50,800 bases of DNA from NCBI GenBank assembly GCA_035575095.1, contig DATLYF010000008.1, positions 1 through 50,800 on the forward strand. Reading direction: 5' to 3'. Source of the DNA: DATLYF01 sp035575095 (GTDB taxonomy: Bacteria > Pseudomonadota > Gammaproteobacteria > Competibacterales > Competibacteraceae). Of the stretch, positions 42,948 to 50,800 are shown in pieces. The notes beneath the pieces were generated by a model that did not search any database, was not told the DNA's origin, and saw only the letters and a list, made by a program, of their open reading frames with translations. Numbering within the stretch: the stretch's first letter is position 1; the number at the start of each line of letters is the position of its first letter. Made by a program: the position numbers and the translations under genes.

Positions 42948-43874
42948 TCACTCTTCACGCCGCTTGCGGGCGCGCGGATGGGCGGCGTCGTAGACCTTGG
43001 CGAGGTGCTGGAAGTCGAGGTGGGTGTAGATCTGGGTGGTACTGATGTCGGCGTGGCCCAGCAGCTCCTGCACCGCGCGCAGGTCGCCGCTGGATTCCAG
43101 CAGATGGCTGGCGCAGGAGTGGCGCAGCAAATGGGGATGTAGCCGCACCGGGCTACCGTGCTTGAGCGCCCAGCGCGCCAGGCGTTGCTGCACCGCGCGC
43201 GGGGTGAGCCGCTCGCCGCGGCGGCCGACGAACAGCGCCGGCTGCCCGGACGCGGCCAGCCCATTCCGTACCTCTAGCCAGCGCGTGAGCGCCGCCAGTG
43301 CCTTGGCGCCCACCGGCACGATGCGGGTCTTACCGCCCTTGCCGTGTTCCACTCGCACCTCGCCGGCGCCGAGGTCGACGCTGCCGAGATCCAGCCCCAC
43401 CAGCTCCGCCAGCCGCAGCCCGGAGGAGTAGAGCAGCTCCAGCATGGTCTGATCGCGCAATTCCAGGACCTCGTCAGGGGTCTGCTCCAACACATGCTTG
43501 GCCTGGTCCACATCCAGCAGCCGCGGCAAGCGGCGCGGACTTTTGGGCGCCTTCACCAGCCGTGCCGGATTGTGGGTGCAGCGGCCCTCCTCCTCCAGAT
43601 AGGCGAAGAAGCCGCGCAGGGTGGCCAGCAGACGCTGCAGGCTGCGCCCGCAGAGACCGGCGCGGTGGCGTTCGGCGACGAACTGGCGCACCTGCTGCAG
43701 GGTGACTGCGCCCCAGTCGGCCACGCCTTGGGCGGCGCAGAAGGCAAGGAACGGCTCCAGGTCACGGCTGTAGGCGGCGATGGTGTGGGCGGCGAGGCGA
43801 CGCTCGTCCCGAAGCCAGGCGAGATAGCGCTGCGGCCAGTGGCGCAGCGGGTGCTCCGCGGGCAGCGGCGCCAC
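42948..43874 (-). CDS. xerC: Tyrosine recombinase XerC
   Basis: A 308-residue tyrosine recombinase. The N-terminal core-binding domain is at about residues 10-95. The catalytic domain ends HLLRHSCASHLLESSGDLRA, VQELLGHADISTTQIYTHLD, with the R-H-R-H-Y residues in place. The sequence and the lysA-dapF-DUF484 neighbourhood mark it as housekeeping XerC for chromosome dimer resolution at dif, not a phage or integron integrase. It appears to start with GTG directly after the DUF484 stop. Confidence 0.95.
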   Translation of the reverse strand: MAPLPAEHPLRHWPQRYLAWLRDERRLAAHTIAAYSRDLEPFLAFCAAQGVADWGAVTLQQVRQFVAERHRAGLCGRSLQRLLATLRGFFAYLEEEGRCTHNPARLVKAPKSPRRLPRLLDVDQAKHVLEQTPDEVLELRDQTMLELLYSSGLRLAELVGLDLGSVDLGAGEVRVEHGKGGKTRIVPVGAKALAALTRWLEVRNGLAASGQPALFVGRRGERLTPRAVQQRLARWALKHGSPVRLHPHLLRHSCASHLLESSGDLRAVQELLGHADISTTQIYTHLDFQHLAKVYDAAHPRARKRREE

Positions 43875-44588
43875 TCAGCCGCCTTGGGGGGCGCGCAGAT
43901 AGCGCCCCAGGGCGCGGCTGACCAGCTCGCCCATGCGCGCCAGGAACAGCGACCCCATGGCCGGCTGGAAACGGCCGGGATCCTCGCTGCCCACCGCCAG
44001 CAGGCCGCGCCAGTCCACCCCGGCCAGCGGCATCAGAGCGACCGAGGCTACCCGCGGCGCCGACTCCTGGAACAGCCATTCGGCCTGCGCCGGGGCTAGC
44101 GTGCCGCATAGCGGCCGGCCGCCAGCGAGCGCGCCGGCGAACAGGTCGAGCTCGCCCGGGCGGACGAACTCGGGCTCGCGCAGCAAGCGCTTGGGGCGCG
44201 GCGTGGCGGCCAGGCGCAGGGCGCAGAAGTCGGCGTTGAAGTCGTCGCGCAACATCCCGCAGATGCCGGTGAGCAGATCCTCCAGGTTGCCGGCCTCGAT
44301 CAGGGTCAGGGTGAAGTCCTGCATGCGCCGCGACAGGTAGTCGTTGTCCCGCGCCACTGCCAGCAGCTCGCGCAGCCGCCGCTCCAGGCGTGCGTTCTGC
44401 TCCTGCAGCAGGCCGAGTCGGCGCTCGATCAGCGATACCGCCGGCTTCACCGGATGGGGTATGCGCAGGGTCTCCAGCAGCTCCAGGTGGCGCTCGAAGA
44501 ACTCGGGGTTGTGCAACAGGTAGCTCGCCACCTGCTGCTCCAGGCACTCGTCGGTGGCGGTGGTCATGGCTTCGCAGCCGGTTTTCAT
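43875..44588 (-). CDS. DUF484 family protein
   Basis: A 237-residue cytoplasmic protein with LEQQVASYLLHNPEFFERHL near the N-terminus, a coiled-coil stretch (LIERRLGLLQEQNARLERRL) and a GAF-like C-terminal half. The function is unknown, but the gene is almost always between dapF and xerC in gammaproteobacteria. The ATG at 44588 overlaps the dapF TGA by three bases, which decides the start. A second Met lies seven codons in. Confidence 0.92.
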   Translation of the reverse strand: MKTGCEAMTTATDECLEQQVASYLLHNPEFFERHLELLETLRIPHPVKPAVSLIERRLGLLQEQNARLERRLRELLAVARDNDYLSRRMQDFTLTLIEAGNLEDLLTGICGMLRDDFNADFCALRLAATPRPKRLLREPEFVRPGELDLFAGALAGGRPLCGTLAPAQAEWLFQESAPRVASVALMPLAGVDWRGLLAVGSEDPGRFQPAMGSLFLARMGELVSRALGRYLRAPQGG

Positions 44589-45415
44589 ATTGTTACGACT
44601 CCTTCGAAGACCCGGGTAGCGGGACCGGTCATCAGCACCGGCCCGGCGCCATCCCAGGCGATACTCAGCTCGCCGCCGGCAAGCTGCACCCGCACCCGCT
44701 CGGCCAGTCGCCCCTGCAGGCGGCCGGCCACTACCGCGGCGCAGGCGCCGGTGCCGCAGGCCAGGGTCTCGCCGACACCGCGTTCGAACACGCGCAGGCG
44801 GATGTGGTCGGGGGCGAGGATTTGCATGAAGCCGACGTTGACCCGGTTGGGGAAGCGCGGGTGACGCTCCAGCTTCGCCCCCAGCTCGGCCACCGGCGCG
44901 ATATCGACGTCGTCCACAGTCAGCACCACGTGGGGATTGCCCATGGACAGCGCCCCCACCCGGTAGCTCACGCCGTCCTGCTCCAGCTCGTAGAGCGGCG
45001 CCCGAGCCTCGGCCAGGAAGGGGATGTCGGCAGGCTCCAGGAACGGCCGCCCCATGTCCACGGTGACCTGCCCATCCGGCTCCACCACCAGCAGCAGTTC
45101 ACCCTTGGCGGTCTCGACGCGGATCGCGTCTTTGTCGGTCAGCCCCTGATCGCGCACGAAGCGGGCGAAACAGCGGGCGCCGTTGCCGCACTGCTCCACC
45201 TCGCCGCCGTCGGCGTTGAAGATGCGGTAGCGGAAATCCACGCCTGGCCGGGTGGCCGGCTCGACCAGCAAGAGCTGGTCGCAGCCCACGCCGAAGTGCC
45301 GATCGGCCAGCCAGCGCACCTGTTCGGGGCTGAGCGCAAGGCGCTGGCGTACCCCGTCCAGCACCACGAAGTCGTTGCCCAGGCCGTGCATCTTGGTGAA
45401 GCGCAGCTCGCCCAT
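44585..45415 (-). CDS. dapF: Diaminopimelate epimerase
   Basis: A 276-residue epimerase. The two catalytic cysteines are in NADGGEVEQCGNGARCFARF and ETLACGTGACAAVVAG. It begins FTKMHGLGNDFVVLDG. It converts LL- to meso-diaminopimelate for lysine and peptidoglycan. The ATG at 45415 is four bases past the lysA stop, and the stop overlaps the DUF484 start, so translation of the set is coupled. Confidence 0.97.
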   Translation of the reverse strand: MGELRFTKMHGLGNDFVVLDGVRQRLALSPEQVRWLADRHFGVGCDQLLLVEPATRPGVDFRYRIFNADGGEVEQCGNGARCFARFVRDQGLTDKDAIRVETAKGELLLVVEPDGQVTVDMGRPFLEPADIPFLAEARAPLYELEQDGVSYRVGALSMGNPHVVLTVDDVDIAPVAELGAKLERHPRFPNRVNVGFMQILAPDHIRLRVFERGVGETLACGTGACAAVVAGRLQGRLAERVRVQLAGGELSIAWDGAGPVLMTGPATRVFEGVVTI

Positions 45416-45419
45416 GGCC

Positions 45420-46670
<1,251 letters not shown>

Positions 46671-46674
46671 GGGC

Positions 46675-46842
46675 TCACTCCGACGGGATGGGCTGGGTGG
46701 CTTGGGGAGAGGGCGCGGGCCTGGCTTTCTGCTCGGCAGCCGGCTTGGTTCCGGACAGGTACAGATCGCCCTTCTGGCCACAGGCCGCGAGGGCGGCAGA
46801 AAGCATCAACAACATCAAGGCGTTGCGCAGGGTGACGGGCAT
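46675..46842 (-). CDS. lptM: LptM (YifL-like) small lipoprotein
   Basis: A 55-residue lipoprotein. The signal peptide ends in lipobox LAAC with the lipidated cysteine at residue 21, followed by the family motif GQKGDLYL and a proline/alanine-rich tail. LptM helps mature the LptD/E outer-membrane LPS translocon. Its place before lysA-dapF is the standard gammaproteobacterial arrangement. Confidence 0.9.
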   Translation of the reverse strand: MPVTLRNALMLLMLSAALAACGQKGDLYLSGTKPAAEQKARPAPSPQATQPIPSE

Positions 46843-46950
46843 CGACGGGTTACCTTCGGGACAGGGGCACAGTATAGCCGTTGCGCCGTCCCCGCCCAAT
46901 CCGCCTCGGATTGTTATACTCGCCGCCAACCCCGGCCACGGAACCCCGCC

Positions 46951-47625
46951 ATGCACGACAGCCTCGTCCTCGAACCCGCCCACGGCCCGGCCCGCGCCTG
47001 CGTGATCTGGCTGCATGGCCTGGGCGCCGACGCCCGCGACTTCGCCCCCATCGTCCCCGAACTGGGGCTGCCATCGGAACTCGGCGTGCGCTTCGTCTTC
47101 CCCAACGCCCCATACCGGCCCATCACCGTCAACGGCGGCTATGTCATGCGCGGCTGGTACGACATCTTCGGCCTGGACATCCCCCTGCGTGAGGATGAGG
47201 CCGGCATCCGCGACTCGGCACGACGCATCACGGCGCTGCTGGACCAGCAGCGCGCCGCCGGCATCCCGGCCGCGCGCATTGTCCTGGCCGGCTTCTCCCA
47301 GGGCTGCGCCATCGCCCTGCATGTAGGCTTGCGCTATCGCGAGCGCCTGGCCGGCATCCTCGGCCTGTCCGGCTACCTACCCCTGGCCCACACCCTGGAA
47401 GCGGAGCGTGCTACAGCCAACCGCGACGTGCCCATCTTGCTCGCCCACGGCGTGCTGGATGAGCTCATCCCCTGTCGCTACGGCGAGCTCAGCGCCGAGC
47501 GCCTGCGCGCCCTGGGCTATGCGGTGGAGCTGCGCCGTTATCCCATGGGGCACGAAGTGTGCTGGGAGGAGATCCGGGAGATCGGGGAGATCGGGGAATG
47601 GTTGGGGGAGGTGTTGGCGGGTTGA
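46951..47625 (+). CDS. Carboxylesterase / acyl-protein thioesterase family hydrolase
   Basis: A 224-residue alpha/beta hydrolase of the EstB / phospholipase-carboxylesterase family (PF02230). Features are VIWLHGLGADARDFAPIVPE, the nucleophile elbow GFSQG, PILLAHGVLDELIPC with the acid and GHEVCWEEI with the histidine. It hydrolyses short acyl or thioester bonds; the native substrate is unknown. It is divergent from lptM, with 108 bases between. Confidence 0.93.
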   Translation: MHDSLVLEPAHGPARACVIWLHGLGADARDFAPIVPELGLPSELGVRFVFPNAPYRPITVNGGYVMRGWYDIFGLDIPLREDEAGIRDSARRITALLDQQRAAGIPAARIVLAGFSQGCAIALHVGLRYRERLAGILGLSGYLPLAHTLEAERATANRDVPILLAHGVLDELIPCRYGELSAERLRALGYAVELRRYPMGHEVCWEEIREIGEIGEWLGEVLAG

Positions 47626-47632
47626 AATGCGG

Positions 47633-48059
47633 TCACGAAACCGCGAAAGGGTTGATCATGCGCAGCCCGGCGATGGTCTGGCCGTGCTGCAGGTCCTCGC
47701 TGTACAGGATTTCCGCACCGACCGCCTCGGCGGAGGCGGCGATGAGGCTATCCCAGCACGAGAAGTCAGCCAGCTCGCAGAGCTCCGTAGCCCGCAGCAA
47801 CGTGTCCACGCTAGTGTCGCGCTCCACCCATACCCGATAGACACGCCGCAATTTCCCACGCTGCCGGAATGCTCAGCGGTTGGGGAAGCTTACGGGTGAC
47901 GTTGACGAAGAACTCCTGCAGCACCTGGGTGCTGATCACCCCGGTGTGCTGCTCTCATAGTTCGCGCATCAGCATTGCGGCTACCGGCTGCTTCTCTCTG
48001 GCTTGGCGGTCATGGGCATAGAGCAGGATGTTGGTATCCACGAATGCCTTAGCGCTCAT
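47633..48059 (-). pseudogene. VapC-type PIN-domain toxin, broken
   Basis: Starting at 48059 the minus strand reads MSAKAFVDTNILLYAHD, with the first PIN aspartate, then meets a TGA (47957-47955) where the family has Trp. It continues TGVISTQVLQEFFVNVTRK and loses frame near 47845. A second frame carries the C-terminal half: ATELCELADFSCWDSLIAAS, ILYSEDLQHGQ, GLRMINPF. One nonsense codon and one frameshift make a working toxin unlikely. Confidence 0.75.
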
Positions 48060-48284
48060 ACAGTGAGTCCCGCTCGTGGACGCATTCGCCACCGAGGTCG
48101 AAACCGCTTTCCAGCCAGCTCAGAGCCTGGCTCTGGGCTGGCCGGCACTGCTGCTCGCGCCCGTAACCTGGGCGCCGATGTCCTCGGCCAGCAACCGGCT
48201 GACGCTGGTGTTGCGCGCTGCTGCCAGACGCTTGGCCTGATGCAGGGTTTCACTGTCCAGGGATAAGGTGATGTTCTGCTTCAC
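48049..48284 (-). pseudogene. Antitoxin partner of the PIN toxin, frameshifted
   Basis: A GTG start at 48284 gives VKQNITLSLDSETLHQAKRL, AAARNTSVSRLLAEDI, a ribbon-helix-helix-like antitoxin N-terminus. The frame is then lost near 48170-48200. Another frame holds the end, QALSWLESGFDLGGECVHER, DSLYER, whose TAA overlaps the toxin ATG as in an intact module. It has decayed together with the toxin. Confidence 0.65.
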
Positions 48285-48346
48285 GGCGCTGTCTGTGAGA
48301 GAGTGATACAACCATTCTGCACGTGTTCTACGTGTAAACGGGCTCA

Positions 48347-49420
48347 TCAGAACAATGCCAACTGCCGCCAGCCCCGCTCCTCCTCCTCGTCGAATCCCGA
48401 CACCGTCACCCCCAACAGCCGCACCCGACGGCGGCCAGCCTCGGTGCGGGCCAGGAGATCAGGCAGATGCGGCACCATGTCCTCCACCCTCGACAGCGGC
48501 CGCGGAAAGGTGTGGCTGCGGGTGACCTGCTCGAAGTTGTCGTACTTGACCTTGATCGTCAGGGTACGCCCGGCCAGGCAGCGCTTGGCCAGATCCGCCG
48601 CCACCTCGGCGGTCAGCGCCCGCAGTTGCTCCAGCATCTCGGCGCTGTCGCTGAGGTCCTCGGCGAAGGTAGTCTCGGCGCCCAGCGATTTGCGCACCCG
48701 CGCGCTCTCCACCGGGCGCTCGTCGATGCCGCGCGCCAGCTGGTAGTAGAAAGCGCCCACCTTGCCGAAGTGCTGCACCAGCCGCTCCAGCGGCCAGACC
48801 AGCAGGTCGGCGCCGGTGTGGATGCCGAGCGCCTTCATGCGCGCCTCGGTGGCTTTGCCGACGCCGTGGAACTTGCCGATGGGCAGGCGCTGGATGAAGG
48901 CCGGCCCTTCCTCCGGGGTGATGACGCACAGCCCGTCCGGCTTGTTCTGATCGGAGGCCAGCTTGGCCAGGAACTTGTTGTAGGACACCCCGGCGGAAGC
49001 ACTGAGCTGGGTCTTCTCGCGGATCAGGCGCTTGATCTGGCGGGCCATGAGCGTGGCCGAGCCATGGCACAGATCGCAGTCGGTGACGCCGAGGTAAGCC
49101 TCATCCAGCGACAGCGGCTCGATGCGCTCGCTGAACTGGCGCAGTATCGCCTGGATCTCCCGCGACACCTGGCGATAGACCTCGAAGCGCGGGCGCAGGA
49201 AGACAGCCTGCGGACAAAGACGGTAGGCGTGGGCTGCCGGCATCGCCGAGTGAATGCCGTAGCGCCGCGCCTCGTAGCTGGCGGTGGCGACCACGCCGCG
49301 GCCGTGGGGATCACCGCCCACCACCACCGGCTTGCCCCGGTACTTGGGGAAGTCGCGCTGCTCCACGGCGGCGTAAAAGGCGTCCATGTCGATGTGGATG
49401 ATCTTGCGCTGCTGTGCCAC
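48347..49420 (-). CDS. dinB: DNA polymerase IV
   Basis: A 357-residue Y-family polymerase. The catalytic acids are in IIHIDMDAFYAAVEQ and SLDEAYLGVTD. SASAGVSYNKFLAKLASDQNKPDG lies in the palm and thumb region. The C-terminus ends QLALF, a clamp-binding motif. It performs error-prone lesion bypass. I found no clear LexA box in the 45 bases upstream. Its stop lies just above the decayed antitoxin. Confidence 0.96.
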   Translation of the reverse strand: MAQQRKIIHIDMDAFYAAVEQRDFPKYRGKPVVVGGDPHGRGVVATASYEARRYGIHSAMPAAHAYRLCPQAVFLRPRFEVYRQVSREIQAILRQFSERIEPLSLDEAYLGVTDCDLCHGSATLMARQIKRLIREKTQLSASAGVSYNKFLAKLASDQNKPDGLCVITPEEGPAFIQRLPIGKFHGVGKATEARMKALGIHTGADLLVWPLERLVQHFGKVGAFYYQLARGIDERPVESARVRKSLGAETTFAEDLSDSAEMLEQLRALTAEVAADLAKRCLAGRTLTIKVKYDNFEQVTRSHTFPRPLSRVEDMVPHLPDLLARTEAGRRRVRLLGVTVSGFDEEEERGWRQLALF

Positions 49421-49465
49421 GTTCCGGCTCCTGGCGGCTGCCCCGACATGACCGTCAGGTACGGA

Positions 49466-49783
49466 CTATTGCCCAAAGAACATACCCCGCGTCAAAAACG
49501 TGTAGTCCGCTTCGGCCGCCATGAGACCGACCAGCACTAGCAAGCACAGCGGCGGCAGCAGAATGGCATAGACCAGGGCCAGCCGCTCCCAGCGCATATG
49601 CATGAAAACGGCGACGATCAGTCCCGCTTTCAGCAACATGAAAGTGACGATCAGAAACCACCGCAGGTAGCCCTGGATATGGAAATAATCGACCAGATAC
49701 GACAGGGTGCTGAGAACGAAGAGCAGCCCCCATACCTTCAAGTACAGACCGATCGGATGCTGTTGTCCCGACGAGTGTTCCAT
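49466..49783 (-). CDS. Cytochrome c oxidase subunit IV family protein
   Basis: A 105-residue protein with three hydrophobic helices. It reads HPIGLYLKVWGLLFVLSTLS, FMLLKAGLIVAVFMHMRWE and ends GMFFGQ. It belongs to the small prokaryotic subunit IV (COX4/CtaF, PF03626). It is last in the oxidase operon, eight bases after the second subunit III gene. It probably stabilises the complex. Confidence 0.88.
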   Translation of the reverse strand: MEHSSGQQHPIGLYLKVWGLLFVLSTLSYLVDYFHIQGYLRWFLIVTFMLLKAGLIVAVFMHMRWERLALVYAILLPPLCLLVLVGLMAAEADYTFLTRGMFFGQ

Positions 49784-49791
49784 GTTCGTCC

Positions 49792-50487
49792 CTACCAGAG
49801 ATAGAACAACGCGAAGATGAACACCCACACCAGGTCGACGAAATGCCAATACAGGCCGGCGATTTCCACGATCTGGTAGTTCCCGCTGCGCTCGTAGCGC
49901 CCGCGCATGACCCTCAGCGCTACCGTGGTCAGGTAGATCACGCCGGCCGTCACGTGCAAGCCGTGGAAACCGGTGATCATGAAAAAGCTCGAGCCGAACT
50001 GCGCCGCCCCCATGGGGTTGCCCCACGGCCGGACCCCTTCATGGAAGATCAGCTTGCTCCACTCGAAGGCCTGCATGCCGACGAAGGTCGCACCGAGCGC
50101 CGCCGTCAGCAGCAGCAAGGCGGTGGTTCTGGCGCGATCGCGGCGGTAGGCAAAGTTGACCGCCATGGCCATGGTGCCGCTGCTGCTGATCAGGATGAAG
50201 GTCATGATGGCGATCAGGATCAAGGGAATCTTTGTCCCGGCGATGGTCAGCGCGAACACTTCGCTGGGGTTGGGCCACGGCTCCGTCGTGGATATCCGCA
50301 CCGTCATGTAACCGATCAAGAAGCAGCTGAAGACGAAGGTGTCGCTGAGGAGGAAGATCCACATCATCGCCTTGCCCCAGGGGACCTTGAACGCCTCCCG
50401 GTCCGAGGACCAGTCAGCGACGATGCTCTGCCATCGGCCCGGAGCCGGGCCGGGATCTTCGAGGGGTGGCGGCGTCGGGTGGGTCAT
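49792..50487 (-). CDS. coxP: Heme-copper oxidase subunit III, CoxP-like
   Basis: A 231-residue membrane protein with about five helices after a proline-rich cytoplasmic N-terminus. It has KAMMWIFLLSDTFVFSCFLI, FEWSKLIFHEGVRPWGNP, FFMITGFHGLHVTAGVIYL and GLYWHFVDLVWVFIFALFYL, all subunit III hallmarks. It is the second of two adjacent subunit III-type genes, as in the rhizobial coxMNOP operons, so it is taken as CoxP. It starts 22 bases after the preceding gene. Confidence 0.9.
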   Translation of the reverse strand: MTHPTPPPLEDPGPAPGRWQSIVADWSSDREAFKVPWGKAMMWIFLLSDTFVFSCFLIGYMTVRISTTEPWPNPSEVFALTIAGTKIPLILIAIMTFILISSSGTMAMAVNFAYRRDRARTTALLLLTAALGATFVGMQAFEWSKLIFHEGVRPWGNPMGAAQFGSSFFMITGFHGLHVTAGVIYLTTVALRVMRGRYERSGNYQIVEIAGLYWHFVDLVWVFIFALFYLW

Positions 50488-50509
50488 CTGCGCTCACCTC
50501 TTGAGCTCG

Positions 50510-50800
50510 CTACGTCACCAGCAGCAGACCGAACAACACCAGCCAGACCACGAGCAGAAAGTGCCAGTAGAGGGCGGTGAGTTCCACGCTCAGGCGCATC
50601 TCGCCGCCGCGCCAGACCTTGGCGGCGGTCTTGCCCCAGGCAACCAGGCCGCCCGCCAAATGCAAGCCGTGCAGCCCGGTGAGCAGGTAGAAGAAGCTGT
50701 TGGCCGGATTGGTGGCCACGAAATAGTTCAGGGCGTGCAGCTGTTGCCACGCCCAGAGCTGTCCGGCCAGAAAGGCAAAGGCCAGCACGCCTCCGGCCAG
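50510..50800 (-). CDS. coxO: Heme-copper oxidase subunit III, CoxO-like, 5' end outside window
   Basis: The last 96 codons of a gene that enters from the right edge. It reads LWAWQQLHALNYFV, FFYLLTGLHGLHLAGGLVAW and ends ALYWHFLLVVWLVLFGLLLV. It is a second, distinct subunit III protein, matching CoxO in coxMNOP-type operons; subunits I and II are expected beyond the window. NorE-like proteins share this fold, but the tandem pair and subunit IV favour a cytochrome c oxidase. Confidence 0.85.
   Translation of the reverse strand: MAGGVLAFAFLAGQLWAWQQLHALNYFVATNPANSFFYLLTGLHGLHLAGGLVAWGKTAAKVWRGGEMRLSVELTALYWHFLLVVWLVLFGLLLVT

Noticed and set aside
42948..43874. Tyrosine recombinase as a mobile-element integrase
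   Set aside because: The sequence and operon position are those of housekeeping XerC. No attachment-site repeats or cargo genes are visible.
49421..49465. LexA box upstream of dinB
   Set aside because: No CTGT-N8-ACAG-like site is present. Control from further upstream is possible but not shown.

Overview
The window reads as a high-GC chromosomal segment of a gammaproteobacterium. The best evidence is housekeeping gene order: lptM-lysA-dapF-DUF484-xerC, and DUF2782-thrB near polA. It carries a full Entner-Doudoroff set under HexR-type sites, poly-/3-hydroxybutyrate catabolism and a coxMNOP-type oxidase. A Competibacteraceae-like storage organism would fit, but the genus is a guess. I saw no rRNA, tRNA, CRISPR array, prophage or insertion sequence. 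The only recombinase is housekeeping xerC.

Layout. 1-2.0 kb: AbrB-family 3' end, creA, a TerC-family protein and a UspA protein. 2.1-5.4 kb: an FtrABCD iron-uptake operon behind Fur-like and FNR-like sites. 5.4-5.7 kb: remnant of pbpC. 5.8-14.3 kb: an aldonate/uronate locus (uxuB divergent from gntR-manD-rspB-TRAP dctPQM-kdgK). It converts L-gulonate, fructuronate or mannonate to KDPG. The aldolase that splits KDPG (eda) lies 13 kb further on. 14.4-17.1 kb: a cobalamin riboswitch in front of a glycine-betaine demethylase pair (gbcA-gbcB), the most unusual arrangement here. 17.1-24.1 kb, mostly minus strand: internally deleted DUF2238 protein, cardiolipin synthase, glyoxalase I, tag, ubiD, a small basic protein, thrB, DUF2782 and a LOG-family protein. 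24.4-27.1 kb: polA, followed by a patch of gene scraps. 27.5-34.2 kb: edd-eda divergent from zwf-pgl-glk-hexR, with two HexR boxes between them.

34.2-42.9 kb looks like a sigma-54 regulon for 3-hydroxybutyrate or a related acid. It holds a LysR gene, a 3'-truncated CoA-transferase, bdhA and a sigma-54 enhancer-binding protein, then a TRAP transporter whose binding protein (plus strand) and membrane subunits (minus strand) converge. I find similar sigma-54 promoters with TGTCCG/CGGACA half-sites upstream of both bdhA and dctQM. A near-identical 22-bp element lies upstream of both transporter halves. 42.9-46.9 kb: the xerC/DUF484/dapF/lysA/lptM operon. 47.0-49.4 kb: a carboxylesterase, a broken toxin-antitoxin pair and dinB. 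49.5-50.8 kb: the 3' end of a cytochrome oxidase operon with two subunit-III genes.

Gene decay is a recurring theme: pbpC tail, DUF2238, kelch and ABC scraps, CoA-transferase, and vapBC. Each lies between intact operons, and none has visible transposon ends.
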